Translations under genes and position numbers: made by a program
Assembly (NCBI RefSeq): GCF_003201595.1
Contig: NZ_QJJS01000005.1
Span: 212,688-276,687, forward strand
From: Sphaerotilus hippei
Lineage (GTDB): Bacteria > Pseudomonadota > Gammaproteobacteria > Burkholderiales > Burkholderiaceae_C
Direction of reading: 5' to 3'
DNA length: 64,000 nt
The notes under the pieces: model-generated
The model's database searches: none
Told to the model about the DNA's origin: nothing
What the model saw: only the letters and a program-made list of their open reading frames with translations
Part shown: in pieces, positions 42,330 through 51,193 of the stretch
Layout: the number at the start of each line of letters is the position of its first letter
How positions within the stretch are numbered: the stretch's first letter is position 1

Positions 42330-43532
42330 TCACTGCGGCGTTTCCGTCCTGAGGATCCATTGTTTCGGGTCGTTGAAGGTGGTGGCGTAATGCGTGTCCG
42401 CCAGCGCATCGGCGACGGCGCCCAGGAAGTGCTCCTTGAACGCGGCTTCCGAGAAGCGCTCCGCATTGCGGCGGCAGGCCATCGGATCGATGGGCTCGGA
42501 CTGCTCGAAGCGTTCGACGGCCTCGCAGATGGACTCGACGCTCTGCTCGGCGAACAGCAGCCCCGTGCGGTCCGGGCCGCGGCCGGTGTTGACCGTCTCG
42601 CAGGCGCCACCACGACCGAACGCGATCACCGGGGTGCCGCAAGCCTGTGATTCCACCGGCGTGATGCCGAAGTCTTCCTCTGCAGCGAAAACGAAGGCGC
42701 GGGCGGTGGACATCATCTCCACCAGCACGGCCGACGGCCGGTGGCCCAGCACCTGCACATTGCTGGTCTGATCCGCGATTTCACGGATGCGGCCCATGTC
42801 AGGCCCGTCACCCAGGATGACCAGCTTGCGATCGGGCATCCTGGCAAACGCTTCGGCGATCAGCGGCATGCGCTTGTAGGGCACCATTCGTGACGCGGTG
42901 ACGTAGAAGTCACTCTTGTCCTGGCGCAGGGCGAAGCGTTCGACATCCACCGGCGGATACACCACCGCGGAGCGGCGACCGTAGACCTTCTCGATGCGCC
43001 GGGCGATGTAGGCGGAATTGGCCATGAAACTGTCGACCCCGTGGGCCGTGCGGTGGTCCCACAGGCGCAGGTAATGCAGGCTGGCACGAGCGATCCAGGC
43101 CTTCAGGCCTCGGGTCAGCTTGGATTCGTTCAGGTATTGATGCTGCAGGTCCCACGCGTAGCGCATGGGGCTGTGCACATAACTCACGTGCACCTGACCC
43201 GGTCCGGTGATGACCCCTTTGGCCACGGCATGGCTGGACGAGATGATCAGGTCGTAACCCGAGAGGTCGAACTGTTCGACCGCCAGCGGCATCAGGGGCA
43301 GGTAGTTGCGAAACGACGTCCGGGCCTTGGGCAGGTGCTGGATGAAACTGGTCCTGGCCTTGCGTCCACCCAGGAACTTGCGGTCCTCGTCCGACATGAA
43401 ATCGACCACTGAAAACAGGTCGGCCTGCGGGAAGATCTTCAGGATCTGCTCCACCACCCGTTCGGAACCGGCGTAGGTGACGAACCATTCATGCACCAGC
43501 GCCACGCGCAATTGTTTCGTATTCAAGTTCAA
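42330..43532 (-). CDS. Glycosyltransferase family 4 protein (EPS locus)
   Basis: This GT-B enzyme probably transfers a sugar to a lipid-linked repeat unit on the cytoplasmic face. The 400-residue protein has an N-terminal acceptor domain (VALVHEWFVTYAGSERVVEQIL) and the donor-binding motif EEDFGITPVESQACGTPVIAFGRGG, which gives the E-x7-E pattern of GT4. The sugar and linkage cannot be read from sequence. Its start overlaps the stop of the next glycosyltransferase by four bases. It is the last gene of the EPS unit. Confidence 0.88.
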   Translation of the reverse strand: MNLNTKQLRVALVHEWFVTYAGSERVVEQILKIFPQADLFSVVDFMSDEDRKFLGGRKARTSFIQHLPKARTSFRNYLPLMPLAVEQFDLSGYDLIISSSHAVAKGVITGPGQVHVSYVHSPMRYAWDLQHQYLNESKLTRGLKAWIARASLHYLRLWDHRTAHGVDSFMANSAYIARRIEKVYGRRSAVVYPPVDVERFALRQDKSDFYVTASRMVPYKRMPLIAEAFARMPDRKLVILGDGPDMGRIREIADQTSNVQVLGHRPSAVLVEMMSTARAFVFAAEEDFGITPVESQACGTPVIAFGRGGACETVNTGRGPDRTGLLFAEQSVESICEAVERFEQSEPIDPMACRRNAERFSEAAFKEHFLGAVADALADTHYATTFNDPKQWILRTETPQ

Positions 43533-44653
43533 GCTCCTTCGGGGGCTGCAGTCTGCATGCGCGGGTTGGACGCCAGGGTGGCTTCCAGCAATTCGAGATG
43601 CAATCTGGCGTTGCGCTCCCAGGAATAATGCTGCGTTCGTTTCAGGCCTTCGGCCTTCAGTTGCTGACGCAATTCGGGATCGGCGACCACGCGGGCGATG
43701 TGGCGTGCCAGTTCCGCGGGATCGTGGGGGTCGAAGTAGAGTGCCGCGGCACCGCAGGTTTCCTGCAGGGCGGCAGCGGTGGAAGAGATCACCGGACAGC
43801 CGCAGGCCATCGCCTCCAGCGGCGGGATGCCAAAACCTTCGTAGAACGAAGCCATCACAAAACAGGTGGCCTGGCTGTAGAGGGCCTTGAGTTCTTCGTC
43901 GGTGACATAACCCAGCTGGATCGTGCGCCCGGCCGAACCGGCCGCCGTGCTCGAGAAGATCGAGATGTCGGCGGCGCCGGCGATGGCCACCAGCGGACCG
44001 TCGTCGCCCATCAGCTCGATGGCGCGCACCACGGCGGCGAAGTTCTTGTTCGGCGTGTGGCTGCTGACGGCCAGCACGAAGGGCCGGTGCCTGAGCTGAT
44101 GCCGGTCGAGGATGCGCTCATCGGCCGATCGACGCTCGAGATGCTGCCAGCCTTCCGTGGCCACGTGGACCTTCGAGGCGGGGGCACCGAAACACTCGAC
44201 CGCTTCCCCGGCGCTGAACTCGGACACCGCCATGGTCGCCGGTGCCCGCTGCACGATGCGCGACACCAGGGAGCGGTACCACCAGGAAAAGGTCCTGGAG
44301 TAGGTCTGCGGAAAACGCACGACGGCACCGTCGTGCACGGTGACGATCTGGTTCTTCACCCACAGCGGCCCGGTGAAGCCCGGGCTGAAGATCAGGCCGC
44401 CGCGGGCACGCCACGGCAGGTCCAGCTGTTCCCACAGGTGGCCCTTGAAGCGGCCGCAGTGTTCGACCCGGATGCCTTTCAGCTCGGGCGCCGGCACGCC
44501 CGGGGGCAGCAGCAGCACCCAGCGCGCGAAGCTGCCTTCACCCTGCTGGATCAGCTGGTCCAGGCAGGCGATGGTCTCGATGCCATAGCGCTGGACGCCG
44601 GTGACACGCTGTCCATACGAGCGCCCGTTGATGTAGATGGTCTTCTGGCTCAT
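43529..44653 (-). CDS. Glycosyltransferase family 4 protein (EPS locus)
   Basis: This second GT4-type enzyme has 374 residues from the ATG at 44651-44653. The N-terminus (IYINGRSYGQRVTGVQRYG) resembles mannosyl/rhamnosyl transferases of the WbaZ/MtfB kind. The donor motif is ASFYEGFGIPPLEAMACGCPVISS. The specificity is unknown. The four-base overlaps with the neighbours on both sides indicate strict co-translation with the polymerase-like gene and the next glycosyltransferase. Confidence 0.87.
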   Translation of the reverse strand: MSQKTIYINGRSYGQRVTGVQRYGIETIACLDQLIQQGEGSFARWVLLLPPGVPAPELKGIRVEHCGRFKGHLWEQLDLPWRARGGLIFSPGFTGPLWVKNQIVTVHDGAVVRFPQTYSRTFSWWYRSLVSRIVQRAPATMAVSEFSAGEAVECFGAPASKVHVATEGWQHLERRSADERILDRHQLRHRPFVLAVSSHTPNKNFAAVVRAIELMGDDGPLVAIAGAADISIFSSTAAGSAGRTIQLGYVTDEELKALYSQATCFVMASFYEGFGIPPLEAMACGCPVISSTAAALQETCGAAALYFDPHDPAELARHIARVVADPELRQQLKAEGLKRTQHYSWERNARLHLELLEATLASNPRMQTAAPEGA

Positions 44654-46041
44654 GAGGTGAGGCGGGCCTTCTTGTGGTGCTGGACGCTCATTCCGCAGGC
44701 GGCCGCCGCAAAGGCATAGAACCCGATGCCCAGGTCGAAGACCGTGCCGGCGATCGCGCTGCCGATGAGGATCGATGCGGCCGCATGGCGAGACGCCACG
44801 GCGATGGGCCAGATCTCGCTGTCGCTGCGATCCTTCGGCCGCGAGCGGCCGAGGAACGAGAGGGTGAAGATCACGAACAGCAGCGTGCCGATCACGCCCA
44901 GGTTCGACAGCAGCACCAGCGGATAACTGGAGGCCCGGGTGCTGCCCAGGCCGACGCCCAGTCCGTAGGATTCGAGGAAATTGCTCCAGGCCTGCTGGTT
45001 CCACGAACCACGCTCCACGCCGGACTGGCTTTCCATCTTGTCGAACAGGGTCAGGTTGAAGAACGAGATCACGGGCTCGAACACCGCCGGACTCACCAGC
45101 ATAAGCAGGCTGATGACCATGATGATCATGGCCGCGACGGCCGACATCGTTCCCCAGCGTGACGGGCTGCGGCCGGAGAGCATGGTCATGCCGTCGAGCA
45201 TCAGCACGACGCAGAGGTAACCCATCAGTCCGACATAACCGGTCGTGGAGGTCGACAGCAGCAGCAGCAGCAGGGTGATCAGCGCCAGCCAGCCGGTCTG
45301 GCGGGCATGCCAGCCGTGCCGCCACAGCGTGAGGGTGGCGGCAAAGATGCCCAGGCAGAATCCGGCGAAGGCCGACGACTCCGGGAAGGTGCCGTAGAGC
45401 CGCTGCAGGCCGCCCATCGGGTCCGAGTTCAGCATGGCATAACTGCCATTGCGCACGTACTCGAGCATCGAGGGCAGGCCGCCATACAGCTCGACCATGT
45501 TGATGAGCCCGGCCACCACATTGGCCCAGGCCGTCAGCATGATGCCGGCGCCGAACTGTTCGTAGCCATCCTTTTCCTGGAGCAGCGACCTCACGCAGGC
45601 GAAGGTCAGCAGCGAGCCCAATGCGTAGGCCGCCTGCGAGATGTTGCTCGAGACCGGCCGCAAGGGGGTCGGCAGCAGCAGGTCGTCCGCGCTGGAGGTC
45701 AGTCGGTCGATGGTCAGCACGTCGATGTCACCCGCGAGCATGCGCGGAATGAAGATCGCGCCGACGACCCCCCAGAGGATCAGCATCAGCAGCCAGAAAC
45801 CGGGCTGGCCATCGCTCATCTCCCGTGTCAGCCGCGAGGTCCCGCCCTTGCGCAGCGCCGTCAGCAGCAGCAGCGGAAGAAAGGACACCGCGGGTGACAG
45901 GGAGGCGCCCCCGAGCACCGGCAGGATGAATGCCGCCGAACCGCCGAACAGGGTCCAGAACAGCAGCATCGACAGTTGCCGTGTTCCGCGCGCCCACCAG
46001 GCCGAGAGCAGCACCAGGGCGGCAAAGTAGGTCGGTATCAT
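44650..46041 (-). CDS. O-antigen/EPS polymerase-like membrane protein (Wzy type)
   Basis: The 463-residue protein is strongly hydrophobic with about ten or more predicted membrane helices. A large loop (about residues 100-150 and 340-365) contains NQQAWSNFLESYGLGVGLGSTRASS, typical of the Wzy/O-antigen ligase fold. It sits between glycosyltransferases and the flippase-like gene. It probably polymerises the repeat unit in the periplasm. Wzy proteins are very divergent, so polymerase versus ligase cannot be settled here. Confidence 0.75.
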   Translation of the reverse strand: MIPTYFAALVLLSAWWARGTRQLSMLLFWTLFGGSAAFILPVLGGASLSPAVSFLPLLLLTALRKGGTSRLTREMSDGQPGFWLLMLILWGVVGAIFIPRMLAGDIDVLTIDRLTSSADDLLLPTPLRPVSSNISQAAYALGSLLTFACVRSLLQEKDGYEQFGAGIMLTAWANVVAGLINMVELYGGLPSMLEYVRNGSYAMLNSDPMGGLQRLYGTFPESSAFAGFCLGIFAATLTLWRHGWHARQTGWLALITLLLLLLSTSTTGYVGLMGYLCVVLMLDGMTMLSGRSPSRWGTMSAVAAMIIMVISLLMLVSPAVFEPVISFFNLTLFDKMESQSGVERGSWNQQAWSNFLESYGLGVGLGSTRASSYPLVLLSNLGVIGTLLFVIFTLSFLGRSRPKDRSDSEIWPIAVASRHAAASILIGSAIAGTVFDLGIGFYAFAAAACGMSVQHHKKARLTS

Positions 46042-46106
46042 GGCGTGAAACTCGGTGGCATGGGTTTGCGGTCAGGATCGGATGAGGTCATGCGGCAACC
46101 CGGAAT

Positions 46107-47393
46107 TCAGCTGCGCTTCATGGCGACAAATGCTGAAAGTGCGAGTGCCGATGCCAGCAGCAGTTCGATGGAGACCCGCAGCCATGCCATGCCATGCACG
46201 CCGAACGCGGGAATCGACCACTGCGCGCCGATCCACAGCAGCGCGCCGGACAGCACGTAGATCAGCGCGATCTGCTTGTCCAGGTGCAGCGGATAGAGAT
46301 AACACTGCACCAGCAGTTGCGACAAGGCCATCAGCGGCAGCGCGGGCAGCAGGATCATCAGCAGTTCGGTGCTGGATTCATATGCCGCACCCATCAGCAG
46401 CGGAATCAGGTACGGCAGGATCAGCATGCCGGCCACCGTGCAGGCCGAGGCGATGCCGAAGATCTTCAGGACGATCTTTCCATAGACCCGCGAGGCCTTG
46501 TAGGGGTCTTCGGCAAACATGCGCATGCTGCCCGGGAACAGCACCACCGTGAGCGGTTGCAGCAGGCCGGTCGCTGCGGTCAGGATGCGGTCGGCCAGTG
46601 CGTAGTGCCCCACCGTGTCCGCTGACGCGTGGCGGGTCAGCAGATAGGCGCTGCCATAACCCATCGCGGTCAGGGCCGCACGGTAGGCGAAGACATAGAG
46701 GCCCTTGCGCAGTGCATCGGCCAGCACGCCTTCAGGCAACTGGATGTGCTTGGCGTGCTTGCGGGCGTGGCGCCAGGCGAAGAGATTCACGCCGGCCGCG
46801 GCCACGTTCATGATGATGAAGGCGGTCACCACATCCTCGGTGCTGCGCACCCAGAGGGCGCACATCAGCAGCGTGAGCACTGCGGGCACGGTCTCGAAGG
46901 TCGCCTGCAGCCTGGATTCTCCCTGGGCCGTCAGCATCCACCCGAAGTTCATTCCACACTGGATGCCCAGCAGCACCGCCAGGCCGATCACGGCCCATTC
47001 GTTGCGCAGGGGTTCGGAGTAGAAGATCGCGGCCGTCGCTGCAGCCAGCGACAGGGGAATCATCGTCAGCCTGGAAAACGTGGCGATGCTCAGCGCGGTG
47101 TCACGGTCGTTCTGGCCGGACGCCGATGCGTAGAGTCGGCTGGCGATCAGTGGCGTGCCGAACTCCACGATCTGCCAGACCATCATCGCGATCATGTGCG
47201 CGACCGAATAGATGCCGTAGCCTTCCGGGCCCAGATTCCGGCCCAGCAGGGGAATCAGGGCCAGCGTGCTCAGGATCCGGACGGCCATGCCTCCGTACAG
47301 ATAGAGCGCCCGGGTCAGGTTCGATCCCACGGCCGGGGCCTGGGGGGCGGCTGACGTGGCGATGATCTGGGGCTGGGAAGGTTTTCCTGACAT
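46107..47393 (-). CDS. Polysaccharide flippase (Wzx type)
   Basis: The 428-residue protein of the MOP/polysaccharide-transport superfamily has about 12 membrane helices. The N-terminal block LTRALYLYGGMAVRILSTLALIPLLGRNLGPEGYGIYSVA is characteristic. It would flip undecaprenyl-linked repeat units to the periplasm for the polymerase encoded 65 bases downstream. Confidence 0.85.
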   Translation of the reverse strand: MSGKPSQPQIIATSAAPQAPAVGSNLTRALYLYGGMAVRILSTLALIPLLGRNLGPEGYGIYSVAHMIAMMVWQIVEFGTPLIASRLYASASGQNDRDTALSIATFSRLTMIPLSLAAATAAIFYSEPLRNEWAVIGLAVLLGIQCGMNFGWMLTAQGESRLQATFETVPAVLTLLMCALWVRSTEDVVTAFIIMNVAAAGVNLFAWRHARKHAKHIQLPEGVLADALRKGLYVFAYRAALTAMGYGSAYLLTRHASADTVGHYALADRILTAATGLLQPLTVVLFPGSMRMFAEDPYKASRVYGKIVLKIFGIASACTVAGMLILPYLIPLLMGAAYESSTELLMILLPALPLMALSQLLVQCYLYPLHLDKQIALIYVLSGALLWIGAQWSIPAFGVHGMAWLRVSIELLLASALALSAFVAMKRS

Positions 47394-47401
47394 AGAGGCG
47401 A

Positions 47402-48307
47402 TCAGGACAGTTCGAGCACACGCTCGGGGGTCAGTTTCCCGAGCATCAGGTCACGCAGCGCCATCAGGTTGCCCCGCACCCGGCCGAGCCGGTCGACATG
47501 GGGTTCGGGGGTCAGCAGCTTGCCGAAATTGGCCAGCATGTTGCGTGCCATCAGGCGGAACGCAAAATGAGCCGTCACCGTGCCCTTGCGCCAGAGGTAG
47601 AGCGGGTTGGCGACCTGGGAGTAACCGAAACGCACGCCCGACTGGCGTCCGGATTTGGTCGCGAGGTGCACGCCCCTGAGGGCCTTGGACTTGACGACCC
47701 GTCCCGCCTTCGAGACCTGGCGGGAGAAGTCCACGTCCTCCTGCCAGCCGTACAGCGGCAGGCGCTCATCGAAGCGTGAGCCGGTCTGGCGGATGGCGGC
47801 CCAGCGGAAGGCCATGTTGCAGCCATATCCCGCGTAGTAGGGCGAGATGCCCTGACTCTGTGCGCGGGGCCCGGCCGCGGCGATGATCGAGCGCGCTTCT
47901 TCGGGTGGGATTCCGGGGCCGAGTATGCCGTCGGCCAGCAGGTCACCCGTGGCGACCACCACATCGGGCTGGGCGACAAAAAGCTGCTCCATCTGCTCGA
48001 GATAATCCGGGCTCAGGAAGATGTCGTCATCCAGGAAGATGATCAGGTCACAATCCCCCACCATGTCGAGGATCTGGTTGCGCTGCTTGGTCAGGCCACG
48101 CGGACCGATGGTCCAGCGGATCGGGATGCCGTCCAGTCGCAGGGTTCCCGGCTGGAAATCCTTGTCCGTTGCCGGACAGACCAGGATCTCGTCCGGGCGG
48201 CGGGACTGGCGCGTCAGTTCCGCCAGGGTTTCGCCCACCATGAACGGCCGACCGGCCGTCGCAATGGCCACAACGATGCGCAGAGGATGGACGGGTCGAT
48301 TGGTCAT
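47402..48307 (-). CDS. Glycosyltransferase family 2 protein (EPS locus)
   Basis: This GT-A glycosyltransferase has 301 residues from the ATG at 48305-48307. It contains the nucleotide-sugar motifs VVAIATAGRP near the start and IIFLDDDIFL (DXD) near 100. A later GWQEDVDFSRQ fits the ED acceptor motif. It is the first gene of the downstream EPS unit (GT2, flippase, polymerase, two GT4) and follows a 458-base non-coding gap. Confidence 0.87.
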   Translation of the reverse strand: MTNRPVHPLRIVVAIATAGRPFMVGETLAELTRQSRRPDEILVCPATDKDFQPGTLRLDGIPIRWTIGPRGLTKQRNQILDMVGDCDLIIFLDDDIFLSPDYLEQMEQLFVAQPDVVVATGDLLADGILGPGIPPEEARSIIAAAGPRAQSQGISPYYAGYGCNMAFRWAAIRQTGSRFDERLPLYGWQEDVDFSRQVSKAGRVVKSKALRGVHLATKSGRQSGVRFGYSQVANPLYLWRKGTVTAHFAFRLMARNMLANFGKLLTPEPHVDRLGRVRGNLMALRDLMLGKLTPERVLELS

Positions 48308-48765
48308 GCTGTTGATTTGAGGTGCGCAATGGGTGCCGGCTGGCCCTGGATGCTGATGCGACCCCGCCGGGCTGTGAGGGCGCATTTTCCTTGCAGAGTT
48401 TGCAGCCAAACCCGCTGATTCCCGTGGACCAGGGGGACGGGTGGCTGCCTGAACGGTCCGGTCGGCCTCCGCCGATCGACCCAGGGAGATTGCCGCCCAT
48501 CGGGATGAATCAGGGAATGGAAAATCAATTCAAAAATGCAATTGATAGTTTTCCATTATTCAGCCAAGGCAAGTCTACTCGATGTCCTTCCTGCGACACC
48601 CCCGCGGATGGATGCAGGCCGCAGCGCCGTGGGAAGTCACCGGAAAGAGGCGTCCGGGCTGGTGCGCCCGGCCGCCAGCGAGATCCAGGGGTTCCGAGGG
48701 TGGGCGAGGATCCGATCCGGCGTCATGCCGGGATCGGAGGGCATCGGCTCCACGGGCAGGATCGC
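48308..48765. other. 458-base gap inside the EPS locus with two stem-loops
   Basis: No convincing gene was found here. Next to the epsG stop there is a GC-rich hairpin (48712-48737, CCGATCCGGC with GCCGGGATCGG, one bulge) without a T tail. At 48518-48555 an AT-rich inverted repeat pairs TGGAAAATCAATT with AATTGA and TTTTCCA, with a three-base bulge. The gap probably ends one transcription unit and starts the next, but no clear promoter was identified. Confidence 0.55.
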
Positions 48766-49683
48766 TCAGAAATCGTGGTCGTTCATGACCACGCCGGCCA
48801 TCTGGGTCGAGGTCTTGCTCAGCGACCGGATGAGCTGCTGGAGCTTCTGCTGCGAGGTCTTGCCCTTGCGGCTGATCGCCAGCGTGGCGCCGCAACGCGA
48901 GGCGATGACCCGTGCATCGGCGCCCATCTCGCTGGCGGGCGTGTCGATGATGACCTGATCGAACTGCGGCAGCAGCGTGAGCAGCAGGTGGCTGAACGCC
49001 GGGCGCTCCACCAGTTCGAGCGGGTTGGGGGGGATGGCGCCCACGGGCAGCACGAACAGGCCGGGCAGGTCCTCGACCGACTTGATGACGTCGACGTGGC
49101 TCTGGTTGGACAGCAGGCTGCTCAGGCCGGTGTTGTTGGCCACGCCGAAGATGTCGTGGACACGCGGGCGGCGCATGTCGGCGTCGACCAGCAGGGTGCG
49201 GCAACCCAGCTGGCTGAAGGACACGGCCAGGTTGGCCGCGACGAAGCTGCGCCCGTCCTTGGTTTCCGTGCTGACGACGGCCAGCGCCTGCCGCGGAGAG
49301 GTCGGGCTGAGGATGCCCATCGACAGCGAGCTGCGCAGGTCACGGAAATTCTCGGCCATGTCGCCGAACGGATCGGCGGCGACCACCAGCTCGGGGTTGT
49401 TGTTGAACCGGCCGGGTGAATAGGGGTACTGGAACTGCTTGGACAGCGCCCAGGTGACCTCCTCGGCCGTGGCCAGGTGCAGCGACACCGCGGCTTCGCC
49501 GAAACGCATGCCGTACTTGCGCTGGTGTTCCAGGATCTGGGCGATCTGCGCTTCCGTCAGGTCCTTGGCCGCCTGCATGATGCGGCCGATCGAACGATCG
49601 GTGGATCCCACCGTCGAGGGCAGCGAGCTGTTGTCGGAGACTTCCATGCGCTGGGTTTCTGGGGCGTCGGTGCGGTAGTTCAT
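48766..49683 (-). CDS. epsG: EpsG-type tyrosine-kinase-like chain-length protein with altered Walker A
   Basis: EpsG partners the chain-length protein EpsF in regulating polysaccharide export. The 305-residue protein has an N-terminal MshEN-like domain (about 30-88), also common in EpsG, then a BY-kinase ATPase domain. The Walker A' LLVDADMRRPR (164-174) and Walker B QVIIDTPAS are intact. The Walker A reads TETKDGRSF, with Arg145 where the invariant Lys should be. The domain after residue 100 contains no tyrosine, so there is no C-terminal autophosphorylation cluster. Nucleotide turnover may be impaired. Confidence 0.82.
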   Translation of the reverse strand: MNYRTDAPETQRMEVSDNSSLPSTVGSTDRSIGRIMQAAKDLTEAQIAQILEHQRKYGMRFGEAAVSLHLATAEEVTWALSKQFQYPYSPGRFNNNPELVVAADPFGDMAENFRDLRSSLSMGILSPTSPRQALAVVSTETKDGRSFVAANLAVSFSQLGCRTLLVDADMRRPRVHDIFGVANNTGLSSLLSNQSHVDVIKSVEDLPGLFVLPVGAIPPNPLELVERPAFSHLLLTLLPQFDQVIIDTPASEMGADARVIASRCGATLAISRKGKTSQQKLQQLIRSLSKTSTQMAGVVMNDHDF

Positions 49684-49698
49684 GTGTGTCTGGAGCCT

Positions 49699-51135
49699 TC
49701 AGCTTCGCGTGCGCGCCGGGGCGCTGAGCAAGGTATTGGTGGTGCGGCCGCCATTGGGCTTCATCACGCCGGCGAGCAGGCGCGGGCGTGCCGAGGAGCC
49801 CCGGCTGAGGTCCACCAGCACGGGCAGGTCCACGGTCATGGCGATGTCTTCTTCGCTGCGCACGCGGGTGTCGAGGGCCTCGCGGACCAGCGCGATCGCG
49901 ATGCCGGCGATCAGCCCCACCACGCAGCCCAGCGCCAGGTTCAGGCTGGTGACCGGGCTGGACTTGCGCAGCGGAGGTTTGGCCGCCTGCAGCACCGACA
50001 CGTTGCTCTGGGTGTTCAGGCTGTCCAGGCTGGTCTGCTGCAGTCGGGCGAGGATGGCGTCATAGGCCTTCTGCGCGTTCTGCACGTCTCGCTCGAGCAC
50101 GGCGGCCTCGTTGCGCTGCGACTTCAGTCGCATGACCTTGGCGCGCTGCGCCTCGAGTTCGCGACGCACGATGCCCAGGCGGGCCTGGTCGACGTTGCTG
50201 CTCACGCCGAGCGAGCCGTTGACCTTGCGCGATTCCTCGGCGATGCGCGTGCGCAACTCGTCGATGCTGGCGCGCAGTTCCACGATCTGCGGGTGCTGCT
50301 CGCCGAGCCGCGCCTGCAGCTGGCGGTACTGCGACTGCTTGAGCGTGAGTTCGGTCTTGATGCCCGAGATCACCGAGTTGGACAGGACTTCCTGGGTGCG
50401 GTCCTCGCTGCCGACCGAGCCGGAGCTGCGGCTGGACGTGTTGGCCGCCGAGACCTGCAGGTCGACCACCTGGGAGCTCAGCTGGGACAGGCGTGCCTCC
50501 TCGATGTCGATGCGGTTGTCGGAGCTCAGCAGGCCCTGCTGGCGCTCGTACTCGGACAGGCGGGCCTGGGCACGTTCGTAGTCCTCGCGCAGTTCCTTGG
50601 CGCGGCCGTCGAAGAAGGTGTTGTACTGGCGGGCCGGTTCGATCCGCAGCTCCAGGATCGTGTCCACGTAGGCCTTGACCACCGCGTTGGCGACGGCGGC
50701 GGACTGCTTCGGATCCGGGCTGCTGTAGGTGATCGACATCACGTTGGAGTCGCGCAGCGGACGGGCGACCAGGTTCTCGATGATGTTGTCCGACAGCCAG
50801 GTCTCGATCGACCCGACGCCGCCGGTCTTCGAGCGCCAGCGCTCGATCATCATCGGATCCTTGTCGAGCTGCAGCGCCGCGATGGCCCGCAGGATCACGC
50901 GCTCGCTGGTGATGACATCACCCTGCGTCTTCATGTAGCTGGTGGCGGTCACGCCTTGCGCCAGGGTGTTCTGGGTGTCGGAGCCCTTGAGGTCGACCAC
51001 CACCGAGGCGGTCGAGGTGTAGGCGGGCGTGGTCGACAGCGTGATGGCCAGTGCCACGGCGAGCATCACCAGGACGGACGAGAGCACGGCCTTCCACCGC
51101 GCTCGCAGGATGAGGAACAGACGAGCGATAGACAT
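49699..51135 (-). CDS. epsF: Chain-length determinant protein EpsF (Wzz/PCP family)
   Basis: This polysaccharide co-polymerase sits in the inner membrane and sets chain length and export. The 478-residue protein has a first helix near 17-37, a Wzz-type domain and a long coiled coil (about 185-370). The second helix near 405-427 (LNLALGCVVGLIAGIAIALV) is preceded by the Pro-rich AKPPLRKSSP motif. It lies 15 bases upstream of epsG. Together they form the split BY-kinase pair seen in proteobacteria. Confidence 0.9.
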   Translation of the reverse strand: MSIARLFLILRARWKAVLSSVLVMLAVALAITLSTTPAYTSTASVVVDLKGSDTQNTLAQGVTATSYMKTQGDVITSERVILRAIAALQLDKDPMMIERWRSKTGGVGSIETWLSDNIIENLVARPLRDSNVMSITYSSPDPKQSAAVANAVVKAYVDTILELRIEPARQYNTFFDGRAKELREDYERAQARLSEYERQQGLLSSDNRIDIEEARLSQLSSQVVDLQVSAANTSSRSSGSVGSEDRTQEVLSNSVISGIKTELTLKQSQYRQLQARLGEQHPQIVELRASIDELRTRIAEESRKVNGSLGVSSNVDQARLGIVRRELEAQRAKVMRLKSQRNEAAVLERDVQNAQKAYDAILARLQQTSLDSLNTQSNVSVLQAAKPPLRKSSPVTSLNLALGCVVGLIAGIAIALVREALDTRVRSEEDIAMTVDLPVLVDLSRGSSARPRLLAGVMKPNGGRTTNTLLSAPARTRS

Positions 51136-51193
51136 GTGTTATTTACTCCGGGGCGCGGGCGATCGAGCGCCCAGGTGATGGGGTTGCAGCGGG

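Noticed and set aside
48575..48765. Frame running past the epsG stop on the minus strand
   Set aside because: It is the continuation of an out-of-frame shadow of epsG and has Pro/Arg/His-rich, non-protein-like content.
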